Assembly (NCBI GenBank): GCA_911728435.2
Contig: OU452206.1
Location: forward strand, 6,788,297-6,852,296
From: Apoderus coryli
Lineage: Eukaryota > Arthropoda > Insecta > Coleoptera > Attelabidae
Direction: 5' to 3'
Length of the DNA stretch: 64,000 nucleotides
Numbering within the stretch: position 1 is the first letter of the stretch; each line of letters opens with the position of its first letter. Both the position numbers and the translations under genes were made by a program. The notes under the pieces are model-generated. The model had not been told where the DNA came from. It saw nothing but the letters and a program-made list of their open reading frames with translations, and did no database searches. Positions 44,796 through 55,099 of the stretch are shown one piece after another.

Positions 44796-47606
44796 ATGCC
44801 CAAGGTCTCTTTAATCCACCAAAATGTACAATCAATGGGAAACTCTATCGATAAAATCGACCAAATGATGCTGGAACAAACTGACTGTCAGGTATTTTGT
44901 GTAACAGAACATTGGAAAAGCGAAAACCAGTTGAAACAGCTAGCATTGTGTAACTTCAAGTTGGTGTCATGGTTCTGCAGAGACGAAGGGAGACATGGAG
45001 GTACAGCAATCTATGTGCGAAATCAGGTTAAAGCCAAGTCACAAAATCAAGTTAACAAACTTTCAATAAGCGGAGTCATGGAGGTATCAGCAGCGAAGTG
45101 TTATTTAGGTATTGGTGAATGTTTGATTGTTTCTGTATATAGACCCCCTTTAGCGGATGTTGGTCTTTTTATGAATTTGTTTGAGAAAATGTTAAGTATG
45201 ATATTTCAAAAAAACAATATAGTGTGCATAGCGGGAGATTTTAATATTAATTTTATAACGGACTATAAATCTAAACATCGGATTATCTCATTAACTCAAT
45301 CTTTTAATTTAACATTAGCTATAAAATCATACACAAGAATAACAAACACATGTTCAACCTGTATAGATAACATTTTTACAAACATCGATTTTGTACAGGT
45401 TGACATAATTGAGAATTATGTTTCGGATCATACCGCACAAAAAATATCATTTCTTGTCAATAAAACTCTGATGTCTAGCGTTAAATATATAAGATCTTTT
45501 AATCCGGAAAATAAACGGAAATTTTTGGGCGAATTGAGGGAGAAAACATGGCTAAAGGTATATAGTATTAATAATAGTCTAATTGATAAACAATGGAATA
45601 CATTTTTAAACGATTTTAGTGAGATATTTGATCGTGTATTCCCTCTCAGGCAATGCAAATTTTCTCACAAACGTAAAAAAATAATAACACCTGAAATAAA
45701 AAATTGTAAGAACCGATTAGATATAATCTACGCAATGTATCAATCTAACAAAAACTACAAAGAGTCATATGTTAATATTAAAAAAGAATATGATTTGCTA
45801 CTTCAAAATACTAAGGCACAGGCATATGAAACTAAAATAAATGCATCTGATAACAAGATGAAGTGTATGTGGACTGTTTGCAATGATATTATTGGTAGGT
45901 CTGGTGAACGTAAAGATTTGAGCCTTGAAGGAGGTTTAGATGTTGCAAATAAGTATAACGAATACCTGCTTTCTGTGGCTCCAGAAATACTTAAAAAAAT
46001 GCAGCATCAGGATTATATTTCTTCTATCGAAGAGCATGATAAATCTTTCTTTTTATATCCAGTGACACCGACAGAGATCAGCAGTACTGTCAATAGGATA
46101 AAAAATAAACACACAAGTGGATGTGATGGGATCCCAACTAGCATTATGAAACTGTCGATTCCGGAAGTTGTTGACGTATTGTGTCACGTAATAAATAATT
46201 CTTTTAAGTACGGCGTATTCCCTGATCAACTAAAACACTCAGTCATTAAACCAATTTTTAAGTCTGGTGATAGAGAATGTCTTTCTAATTACAGGCCAAT
46301 TAGTATTTTACCTGCATTTTCAAAAATTTTTGAGATGATGATGTGCACGAGAATAGTTTCCTTTTTTAATAAATATAGTTTACTCGATGAAAATCAACAT
46401 GGTTATATTAAGGGTAAATCCGTGTACACTGCGGTCTTTCACTACATCAAATCTTTATTAGAAAATATGGAAAACGGAAATTTGTCAATGGGCATTTTTA
46501 TTGATCTGTCCAAAGCTTATGACTGCATTAATGTAGAACTACTTCTAGAAAAATTAAGCAAGTATGGAATACGCGGTAATGCATTGGCCTGGATGAAGTC
46601 ATACTTGGTTGGTAGAGTACAACAAGTAGAAATCAGTAGTAACGGGCGTAAACTCTTGTCGAGTACGGGGAAAACTAACACCGGAATTGCACAGGGAAGT
46701 ATATTAGGCCCCATTCTCTTCATAATATTCTTGAATGATTTGCATAACATATCTCGAGAACCAAATTCTAGTCTCATAAACTATGTTGACGACACAAACT
46801 TATTGGTCAATAGCAACACGTTACAGAATTTAACTTATAATAGTGAAAGTCTATATAAGAAAACAGTGGATTGGTTTACACAAAACAAACTTGTCTTAAA
46901 TAAAGGAAAAACCCAAATTGTTATGTTTAGAACGCGAAACTCAAAGTGGGAAATTCCGAGGAGCGTGAATTTGACTAATGAGGATGTTGTGGTTGACAGT
47001 AACGCTAAGATGTTGGGATTACACATAGATCAGTTCCTTACATGGTCCGTGCATATACATATTTTAGTAAAGAAGCTGAACTCAGTTTGTTATGCAATCA
47101 GAGTGATTTCGAGATATATGAATAAGAAAACGCTAAAAATGTTGTACTTTTCCAATTTTGAATCAATAATGAGATACGGAATTCTATTTTGGGGGAAAGA
47201 TACCGAAAGCCAATGTGTTTTTGTTGCTCAAAAGAGGGTATTGCGAGTGATAAAAGGACTAGGACATTTGGATACCTGCAGAAGTCAGTTTCAGAAGGAA
47301 GGGATTTTGACAGTATTCGGACTATACATATATGAATGTCTAGTATTTTATTTTAAGAATAAATTCCTGTTTGACACTGGTGCTGGTCACTTGTATAGTA
47401 CCCGAAGATTGGATATGAGTTATCCGCGTCACAGACTATCTATTTCCGAGAACAGTCCTCACTATATGTGTATTAAGTTATTCAATAAACTTCCTACTGC
47501 TATAAAACAGACTGATAATTTCTCAAGATTCAAAAAAAAGATCAAACAATTATTAACAGATTTAGAACCTTATTGTATAAATGATTTTTTGTATAGTAGC
47601 CAATAA
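44796..47606 (+). CDS. LINE ORF2: endonuclease and reverse transcriptase (936 aa)
   Basis: The N-terminus is an apurinic-like (EEP) endonuclease: HQN at residues 8-10, TEHW at 37-40, VYRPP, GDFN at 147-150 and SDH at 210-212. This domain nicks the target to prime reverse transcription. The reverse transcriptase follows: GCDGIP, SNYRPISILPAFSKIFE, motif A FIDLSKAYDCI near 567-577, motif B GIAQGSILGPILF, and the catalytic YVDD at 663-666 (YADD or FADD is more common). The C-terminus ends with thumb-like residues. The length and domain set are normal for Jockey-like ORF2. All key residues are present and the frame is open, so it may encode active enzyme. Confidence 0.93.
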   Translation: MPKVSLIHQNVQSMGNSIDKIDQMMLEQTDCQVFCVTEHWKSENQLKQLALCNFKLVSWFCRDEGRHGGTAIYVRNQVKAKSQNQVNKLSISGVMEVSAAKCYLGIGECLIVSVYRPPLADVGLFMNLFEKMLSMIFQKNNIVCIAGDFNINFITDYKSKHRIISLTQSFNLTLAIKSYTRITNTCSTCIDNIFTNIDFVQVDIIENYVSDHTAQKISFLVNKTLMSSVKYIRSFNPENKRKFLGELREKTWLKVYSINNSLIDKQWNTFLNDFSEIFDRVFPLRQCKFSHKRKKIITPEIKNCKNRLDIIYAMYQSNKNYKESYVNIKKEYDLLLQNTKAQAYETKINASDNKMKCMWTVCNDIIGRSGERKDLSLEGGLDVANKYNEYLLSVAPEILKKMQHQDYISSIEEHDKSFFLYPVTPTEISSTVNRIKNKHTSGCDGIPTSIMKLSIPEVVDVLCHVINNSFKYGVFPDQLKHSVIKPIFKSGDRECLSNYRPISILPAFSKIFEMMMCTRIVSFFNKYSLLDENQHGYIKGKSVYTAVFHYIKSLLENMENGNLSMGIFIDLSKAYDCINVELLLEKLSKYGIRGNALAWMKSYLVGRVQQVEISSNGRKLLSSTGKTNTGIAQGSILGPILFIIFLNDLHNISREPNSSLINYVDDTNLLVNSNTLQNLTYNSESLYKKTVDWFTQNKLVLNKGKTQIVMFRTRNSKWEIPRSVNLTNEDVVVDSNAKMLGLHIDQFLTWSVHIHILVKKLNSVCYAIRVISRYMNKKTLKMLYFSNFESIMRYGILFWGKDTESQCVFVAQKRVLRVIKGLGHLDTCRSQFQKEGILTVFGLYIYECLVFYFKNKFLFDTGAGHLYSTRRLDMSYPRHRLSISENSPHYMCIKLFNKLPTAIKQTDNFSRFKKKIKQLLTDLEPYCINDFLYSSQ

Positions 47607-47728
47607 GGAGACCGATGCTTATAGTATTAAGTAGATAATTAAGTGTAATTTTCCTTTTCATTTTGATTTCTACATTGTTAGATTGACATGTTTCATTTTA
47701 TGTTTTGTACATAATTTTTGAAATAAAG

Positions 47729-47752
47729 ATTATTATTATTATTATTATTATT
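47729..47752 (+). repeat. (ATT)n LINE 3' tail
   Basis: About eight ATT units directly after the AATAAA-containing 3' UTR mark the 3' end of the LINE. A similar TTA tail ends the LINE fragment at 60640-60756. Confidence 0.85.
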
Positions 47753-47924
47753 GGAAAAATGGGTCTGCAACTAGCGAATTGTCCAACATTTTGAGACCTG
47801 TCTCTTAAATATTCTGCATTTGTCCAAATAAATCCAAAAAAACTGAAATACCTTAAGGAATTACTAACTTTTTCCCCCTATTTATACCTAATGGCTTTTA
47901 TGCAAAATTTGTAACGATTGCTTC

Positions 47925-48948
47925 GGGTAGGGTCGTTACTGGCTGGAACACCAGTTGAACTCAACTGGTTCTACGGCGGTTTGTTCCTCGGGGGCCAGTG
48001 TTTTTACGTGGTATGCTCCACGGACATCGGGTAACTAAAGTGAAGATCGTAAATTCAGGGGTCGGCTCTTTACTCCGACCAAAATAGGGCCTAAAGGACT
48101 TAGTCTTGGTATCTAACAAACACAGATTACAAACTTTAATAACTTATTTACAATAAATATATATCCAGATCACAGTTAAACATAAACGCAAGAACTCTAT
48201 AAATTAGAATTCCGTAAATCTAAACGTTGACTGGATAGCGGAGTATGCGGGACGTCTGTTCGGATATTATCGAGTGTGTTTCCCCACGTAAGCGAGGTTA
48301 AGGTGTTCTTGAAATGAGAACGGGTCACCTCGGAGAGTACCACCGGTCTGCGGTCTCGCAGGCCTCGAATCAGCGGTTTAGGGTAAGTAGGACACGCCAG
48401 AAAGCTGTTTGAATCCGCCGCCTGTAGCATAGTCCGTCCGACCAGCTGATGCGCAGTGCCTCGAGTCAGTCCTGATTAGGGTAAGGTGTACACGCCAGAA
48501 GGTTACGTGAATCCGCCGCCGTAGCGTAGGCAGAACCAGCAAGCCATTAGCAGGGTCCGCGCCGACTGCACATGACAACCCCGCACAGTATAGTTGGGAT
48601 GCCTGACGTAGCCCTGAGAAGGGTAAGTAGGACACAACAGGCAAGGCCCTTATGAATGTCGCCGTAGCTGTGACAGACACATGCGGCTTCCTAGGGAAGG
48701 TCCAAGCCGACACTCAGGACGTCCAGACAACCTCAACCCTCTTTAACGGCACTGTCAGGGCTCTCGCTCTAACAGATAGTACTTACTCGTTTCCACTCAC
48801 CACGTCATCCTTATCCTGTACTGGTTCGCATATTATAATACACTGACTTTCTGGTTCACCACCTCGGTCGTTTCTACCCTAGTTGCTGCTGGACGGTTGC
48901 TCTCTTACTTTATTCTTGATTCACTACAACTGCACTGCTGCACCACTG
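47925..48948 (-). mobile_element. GC-rich retroelement-like block, downstream part
   Basis: Clearly richer in G and C than the surroundings. On the minus strand two overlapping open frames (48197-48430, 48378-48713) occur without a recognised domain. An AATAAA lies on the minus strand at 48909-48914. Three diverged repeats, each with GGGTAAG, ACACGCCAG or ACACAACAG, and GAATCCGCCGCC-like text, start near 48381, 48478 and 48621. It looks like the long terminal or untranslated part of a retroelement. The class is not established. Confidence 0.4.
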
Positions 48949-49693
48949 CTGTTTTTTTTTATTAGGCCAAGGCAGAGAAATCATCATGACACCTAGGGAG
49001 TTCCTTACCACTTCCCTAGGTAGTGTGGGACTCTAACCCAAACTAAAACTCTGCCTTATCTTTGTAGTATGGCTCGGGAACCCTCCCTTTTCCATGTCCT
49101 CGCTTGATTGTCCTCTGTTGCTGTTGTCTTCTGATGTTGATTGTCGTCTGTTGCTGTTGTCCTCTGTTGGTGATGCCTAGAAAACACTCTGAAGCATACC
49201 TTTAGATGAGTATACCTGACCTGAAAGAAACAATATTAATTGGTGTCCTAATCCTGTGGGTTCCTTCGTCAGAGTTGACTCCTCGGTCTCCGGTACCGCC
49301 TGCCACCATCTTCTACGTTGAAGTTGACTGCTTCGCGAATCAGTGGGTTTGCATGGGTCTCTGCCATTGCAAAGACCTTCTGGGCTCTCAACCTCATGAC
49401 GTCCCTGAGGGCGTCGAGTTTGAGATCCCTTCGGATCTGTGCGTTTGACACAAACCAGGGTGCACCCACTGCCATCCTTCTTGCCTTGTTCTCCGTGGCC
49501 TCCAATCGTTTCAGGTACGATGGTGCCGCGTATCCCCATGCTGAACTGGCATAGGTCAAGGCAGGTCGCACGACTGCCTTAACCATTTGGAGCTTGACCT
49601 GCAAGGGCATCTTGCTCCTTCTGCAGATCATCGGGTAGAGCTTCGAAATGACGCCTTTGGCGTTCGCGATGCTCTTCTCGATGTGCGCTGCCT
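48949..49693 (-). mobile_element. LINE 3' fragment inserted in the GC-rich block
   Basis: On the minus strand a reverse-transcriptase C-terminal reading (49693-49269) is followed by about 300 bp of 3' UTR with CTGTTG-rich short repeats (49100-49170, complement) and a poly-A run (T run at 48951-48960 on the plus strand). It is 5'-truncated. Sequence on both sides looks like one GC-rich element, so this LINE piece probably jumped into it. Confidence 0.55.
49269..49693 (-). pseudogene. LINE reverse-transcriptase C-terminal fragment
   Basis: Open minus-strand frame without a start: AAHIEKSIANAKGVISKLYP, ICRRSKMPLQVKLQMVKAVV, RPALTYASSAWGYA, LEATENKARRMAVGAPWFV, NAQIRRDLKLDALRDVM and a stop at 49269-49271. 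The motif LTYASSAWG and the NKARR..G.P.. segment are typical of the region after the reverse-transcriptase thumb in Jockey/R1-like ORF2. It is much more GC-rich than the intact LINE at 44796, so it is a different family. Truncated. Confidence 0.75.
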
Positions 49694-49870
49694 ATTTGTG
49701 TGTTCACGGCTCGTATTTATACAGCCCGGAGCGGTCCTCACTTAGTCGACTTTGGGTTTGCCTACCTCAGTAATCGCGGGCAGCGCATCGGGCACACACA
49801 CGGTGGCCACATCGGTATAGATCGGGGGGTACAAACGGTAATATGGTAGTGGGTGGACGGAATTACGCCA
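49694..49870 (-). promoter_or_regulatory. LTR-like promoter segment with TATA box
   Basis: On the minus strand GGGCTGTATAAATACGAGCC carries a TATA box (49714-49721), about 25 bp upstream of a GAACACAC stretch. Together with the downstream AATAAA at 48909-48914 it suggests an LTR split by the LINE fragment. No LTR borders or second LTR were found. Confidence 0.35.
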
Positions 49871-51377
49871 ATATATTGAAAAGGAAAATATAAAACGGAA
49901 AAATATTTACCACTGTAAACCGGAAAAATAAAGTAACTTCGTTACAAGTCAGACGTAGAAGATGTTCAGGTGGAGGCCCCTGAAATATATGAAGATAATA
50001 TAGAACATCTTGATCTTAATATCATGATGAAGAAAAATATTTTTTTAAGAAAAAAAGTATTGAATATTATTTATATCACGTTAAAAAATATAATAAATAG
50101 AGTCTGATTTCTAAGTTGAAAAGCAATAACCCACATTTTTTTACCAAAGTTGACTAGTTTTTTGTTAGGTATCTAGTGATTTTGTTTTCGTTTCGATACA
50201 TTTGTGCAAAAGTTATGATTTTTTACAGCTTTAAACTGCTCTATTGTATAGCTAGTAAATCGCTAAAAATATTCTTTAAATTATTATATGAATTAGTTTG
50301 AAGTGCTTCGTGAGTAGGAGAGGAATGTCTGACAGGTTGTTACGCAAATGTTTATTTGAAGTAAATTATTAAATCTTCAGAGATAAATAGCTAAGCGCAG
50401 TATAGCTGTTGAAAGTGTGCAAATATTTGTTAAATGTAAACCATTTATTTGCTTTATTACTAGCCGTCAAGCGGATGTTTTTCCTAGTGGGTATGATAAA
50501 TTGGTCAATTGCATGATGGAAACTAGAAAAAGAGTAGTATTTGTTATGCGAGAAAAAATACTGAGATTAATCTGCTTGTAAAATTTTCCATAATGTTATT
50601 ACAAAACTAAATTGCCTTTGTTAAATTATTCATAGCTTTGATACTTTTTGCATTTTATGTGCAGAACAATGTATTTACGGAATAAAAGCGGAATTAGAAA
50701 TCAAACTCAATTTTACTGATGTGATCATTTATTTTAAGTAGATTGTGAGTATCACAGTATTCTGTGTCACGAGATATTTAAATCGTTTTTATAGTTTAGT
50801 AACTTTTTTATACAGCGTGAGCATTTTATTAGGCTACTGACTTTAGAAACCAAAAGTTTATAGACATTTTTGTATTATTTGAGTGTCAATACAGAGCGTC
50901 CGAAAAATGCTGCACCGACAGAAATTAAGATTCTTTTATATTTTATTTAACAAATTGCTGACCTCAACCAAAATGTTTGTCGCTAGTTACGATTGTACGT
51001 TAAAATTTCATACATAATTTAAACCAAAAACGCTGTCTTGCGGTATTCCGCAACTGAAGAGACGAATCGAAGTCGAAATAGTAGAATTGGGTCTTCTCCA
51101 ACAGAAAGTGCAAAACTTTGACTGACTGGATATTAACAGTTGGTGTATTAGAAAACGAATTGGACTATGTCCAAGACAATTTTCTGTTGTGTTTGGATTG
51201 GAAATTCTATCTGCTTTCGAACTCCGACAGTTCTCATCAGTATGGCTAGGAAGCCATATAGCATTGGTGTAGGACGGTCTTGTGATGTGAAAATCATAAG
51301 AACTTCGAACATGCGTGCGTGTATCCAATAATATGTTCACATTGTTTTTAATCTCAGTTTACTTTGGTATTTATATA
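49871..51377. other. Non-coding stretch
   Basis: AT-rich sequence. The 110-codon minus frame at 51008-51340 shows no recognised domain. No gene called. Confidence 0.4.
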
Positions 51378-52300
51378 CAGGGTGTCCCGAAATTAACTTA
51401 AAATAATTTAAGGGGACGTACTACATTCGTTCTATATTTTTTTTCATATGAACATATAGCGAAAAATGCTTCGTTTTTCAGATACAGGGTATTATTTGTA
51501 AATTCCTGACGTTGGTTTTTTAGTAATATTTCCGAAACGCATCTCGATATCAAAATGGCATTTGGCATACGTATCTTTGTAGGAAAGGGAGAAGTTATTC
51601 TGTCAGCCCTTAATACGTATTTCCACCCTGATTCTTGTATTATCGTAGCCGTATAATAATATTGGAGACGTCGCATAGAAATTTTCATTTATCTTGCAAA
51701 CGGCTTCGTCTAGCGTTATGAAACAAGTGAACATTTTTTATGTACAAAATTGTACATGAAATTTATTATTCTTTTTAGAAAAAGTAAAAAAAGCGCACAA
51801 AAAAAAGTTGGGACAAAATTTTTTCTGACCTCCCCACCAACCTAACCCACCCCTGACATTTTCCTAACCATGGAATATCAAATTTTTTAATAATCCTAAA
51901 AAGATACGTAAGTGGTCCAAATTTCATTTTGATGTCGAGACGCGTTTCGGAAATATTACTAAAAACCCATTGACTAGTTCTTTTTTTTTTTGGCCTCTAC
52001 ACTAGGTAATACAGCCAGCCATCTTAGTGACTCTTGAACCTACAGTTCAGCATGGAATCCGAACCACGGTCCTCGACCGCTAGATGCCGGCACCCATGAC
52101 TATAATATAGTCAATAATTACTTGGCATAGGCAAGTCTACCGACTCGGCCGGAATCATCGGCCACCCATCCAACCACCATCCACGCGACCAGGTACTTTA
52201 ATACCATAATCACATCCATGCGCGCTTGCACATGTGGGCATCTCCCATATTGACTAGTTATTTATAGCTTTGATAGAATATAACCTATGAAATGTATCAT
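51378..52300. mobile_element. Mariner-like TIR element, right end lost, with nested SINE
   Basis: Left end CAGGGTGTCCCGAAATTAAC after TA (51376-51377), with the inner GATACAGGGTATTATTTG at 51485, 107 bp in. An inverted pair is visible: 51513-51590 against 51885-51968 (GTAATATTTCCGAAACGC and its complement). Past that, the right side is interrupted by the SINE-like insertion at 51980 and no right terminus was found. No transposase. Confidence 0.6.
51980..52248 (-). mobile_element. SINE-like insertion with 11-bp target duplication
   Basis: Flanked by ATTGACTAGTT on both sides (51969-51979 and 52249-52259). A T-run at 51981-51991 is the poly-A tail of a minus-strand insertion. The 269-bp body is GC-richer. 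On the minus strand it holds CATCTAGCGGTCGAGG (A-box-like) and, 17 bp on, GGTTCGGATTCC (close to the Pol III B box GGTTCRANNCC). This suggests a tRNA-related SINE, although the boxes lie in mid-body rather than at the 5' end, so the type is tentative. Confidence 0.75.
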
Positions 52301-53864
52301 AAAAAAATTCCTTACAAATGCGTTCGTAAATAGTGGAAAACGAGTCAACATAAAAAAAATTGTAATCTTTTTCGAATTTGGAAATATTGCTTTTCACTAA
52401 GAGTCTTACGAAAAAGGCAAATGACAAAAAGGTCACAGAAATATTACTTTTACACTTAAATATGGAGAGCTATTCGAGCCTCGAAGGCAACAATTTATTT
52501 AATTTAGAAATAATATTTTGTAATTTTTTGTATTGTTTTGTATAGAATAAAATATCGCTGAATTTCATTTAATGTACATCCATGCTATTCGTCGATGTAT
52601 TTATTATTTATTATTATTTGTAACATCGATAATAATCTTTAAGTCAATGCCTCGATTGTCGACACATGGATGCATTCAAATTTTTGTGCGTCTCAATTTT
52701 ATCGCTCGGTGAAATGAAACTCTTTTCAAGATTGGATACTATCCAAATATCACAATTTTTCGGGAGATTCTTTTTGCTCAACACACATTTTGGCATTCTA
52801 ATAATTTTATTATGCCTGAATCTCCTAATTTAATCATCCAAATAAAATGTTTTAGTTTTGACATTACGTGTATAAATTTTTATCTTCGTCAAAGTTTATA
52901 TCTGACTGATTTTATATCGGAAGTACAGGTAACAAATAATTAATGAAACATTTAAAGAATAGCCTTAGAAAAAGCGTTTAAAATTGGTTATGTAGATGCA
53001 GACCCATATTTTTTATGCTTTCCAATGACTGACTTTTAATTTTACGAAATTATTGCCCAATAACAGCAAACATATTGTTTAATAATATACACATTGGACA
53101 GAATAATGATAAAGTTTCAATATTAACGTTCACATTATACGGTCATTTATATTCCGTTATTTCTAAATATTTCCAATAAATCTACAACCGCAACAATTTG
53201 GTATCTGTTTGCGACCGGAAATTATTAAATTCTCTATGAAAGACAATAATTTACTGCAGAATGATTTGCAAGCCATCAGAAGCTATATACCGTGTGCAAA
53301 AGAAGAATAAATGTTATTCCATCAAAATTATCACTATTTATGTTTACCGCGTATTAAATCATTTTCTGGGTTGCTTTAGATGTTTCGAATTGAATAGTGC
53401 AAATTGAAAAAATACGTTCTTTATCTAGTTACGTAGGTACCTCTTGAAAATGTCGAAGTAAATGAATATACTTATATATATTTTAAATATTGTCTAAGAA
53501 AAAATATGTCCTATGCGAGATATCCAAAACATTCGTACAACTTATTATTTTTTAACCACCTAAAACAATAGAGAGCGGAATTTTCTATCAATCTTGAGCG
53601 TGACCTAATATAGAAAGATATTATAACTTCTGAGATATAGGAATATATAAAGAATATTGCATAAACATTTCACGGACAAACTGATTTGTTTTATTCTTGA
53701 AATAAAAGTCAACCTCCACGTAATATTTCAAGAATATATTATTCTACTCCACTTCAATATAGACTACTTCTTTAAAATGATTTGTTTTTGTTCAATCTTG
53801 CCTCATTTGTTAATCGCTCAAAAAGGCTTATTATTGATCATAGATATTGTTGCAATAGTTATTT
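52301..53864. other. Non-coding stretch with one repeat end
   Basis: At 52459-52500 the sequence TATGGAGAGCTATTCGAGCC and following bases resemble the outer end of the foldback at 3374-3883. Otherwise AT-rich with no gene. Confidence 0.4.
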
Positions 53865-54139
53865 ACCTAACAAGTGCGGAAAGTAGTACTTTTCCGCACG
53901 CGACGATAGTTGACCGAATTACGCACAGGGGAGTTCGGTTATTCGCCAAGTGCGAAAACGACACTTTTTTTCTTACGAGCACCTCAAATTTCGCAATAAC
54001 ATACGGCATTTCACAATCGCGTATTGTGTATTAACCTGAATTGGTAAACAGACAATTCAGGTAACAACAATTGAAGTGTCAAATATGCCTTTTGTCATAA
54101 TATCAGTTATTAATGCATTCATAAGACAGAAATGATAAA
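53865..54139 (+). repeat. GTGCGG-rich palindromic repeat segment
   Basis: AAGTGCGGAAAGTAGTAC followed by TTTTCCGCACG is a near-palindrome at 53876-53903, and AAGTGCGAAAACGACAC follows at 53948. Similar GTGCGGAAAAGTGCAC units end the repeat at 54144-54365. A 125-codon frame (53657-54034) crosses it without known motifs. Confidence 0.45.
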
Positions 54140-54365
54140 ATCTCCGGTTATTATTGTTTGCTGCGGATAAACAGAAGTAAGCTATATAATATACTTCTTC
54201 TTTTAAAGTAGATAAACAGTTATTATTATTTAGGATTTATAACAACAGATAGTTCTATCTGATTTTATATTAGTTATAGCAATATCAAAATCAGTGCGGA
54301 AAAGTACGTTTACAGCAATGAGTGCGGAAAAGTGCACTTTACCGCACGCTCGTAGGAATAAATTT
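54140..54365 (+). repeat. Uninterrupted copy of the repeat split at 28933/30879
   Basis: GGTTATTATTGTTTGCTG, ATAAACAGAAGTAAGCTA and GATTTATAACAA, then CTGATTTTATATTAG where the mariner sits in the other copy, then CAGTGCGGAAAAGTAC, AGTGCGGAAAAGTGCAC and CCGCACGCTCGTAGGA. It provides the empty-site reference for the mariner insertion in intron 1 of the SIAH-like gene. Confidence 0.75.
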
Positions 54366-54743
54366 AATCGCCCTGCTTTAAAATACGGCTCTTGTATCGT
54401 GAGAGGTGACGAATCAAGGGTTTATGAGTATGATAAGGGTTGCTTGTTACATAATACATCAAGACTATACCTGTATTTGGAATTTGACAGGTGCATTCAT
54501 ACATTATGACACGTCATTGGTGATTTGTACTTAAATAACAAGCACATTGGTGATTGAAAAAAAGTTTCAAAAGATAGAGAATCTTGTATTTAAGCAAGTA
54601 AAAAAAAAACGTTACGATGACTGGACAGTAATAAAAACTTCATTTATTATGATTCCCATTCAATCACGGTGTTTTAAAAGACGTCGCACGTAACACCTCG
54701 ATACGACGGCGTAGAAAGAGGCCATCATGGTAATTTTCTTCTT

Positions 54744-55014
54744 ATTTCCACTTTAAAACTGGAAATTCCACTTTAAAACTGGAAATTCCACTTTTTAACT
54801 GGAAATTCCACTTTTTTATTGGAAATTCCACTTTAAACTGGATATTCCATTTTAAATTGAAAATTCTACTTTAAACGGGAAATTCCACTTTAAACTGGAT
54901 ATTCCTTTTATGAACTGGAAATTCCTTTTATAAACTGGAAATTCCCATTTAAACTGGAATTTTTACTTTAAATCGGAAATTCCGCTTTAATCTGGAGAGT
55001 CCATATTTAAACGC
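54744..55014 (+). repeat. Tandem array of a 19-20-bp unit
   Basis: About 14 copies of a unit close to AATTCCACTTTAAACTGG, with drift toward the right. Three units in inverted orientation lie inside the right TIR (56783-56843). Subterminal arrays are common in DNA transposons, where they bind transposase. Confidence 0.85.
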
Positions 55015-55099
55015 TCGCAGAAACTCTTCCTTTCAATATTGCCAACCCTCAAGAAATTATAAATTTAGATGATTGTAATATTTTAACACCACCTCCCCA

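Larger units (their letters stand above)
43110..47752 (+). mobile_element. Jockey-like non-LTR retrotransposon (LINE), both ORFs intact
   Basis: Two open ORFs (43240-44745 and 44796-47606), a 3' UTR of about 145 bp, an AATAAA at about 47721 and a (ATT)n tail at 47729-47752. The order Gag-like zinc-knuckle ORF1, then endonuclease plus reverse transcriptase ORF2, is the Jockey/CR1-type layout. The 5' end is uncertain. ATTAGTT near 43111 with GGACGT about 27 bp downstream resembles an initiator plus DPE internal promoter of Jockey elements, which places the start near 43114. No clear target duplication was found. Open frames imply a recent insertion. Confidence 0.9.

Noticed and set aside
49177..49539. 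120-codon minus-strand frame
   Set aside because: Shadow of the reverse-transcriptase fragment in the neighbouring frame.
54744..55014. CRISPR-like array
   Set aside because: Units are contiguous without spacers and lie in a eukaryotic TIR element; it is a minisatellite-like subterminal array.
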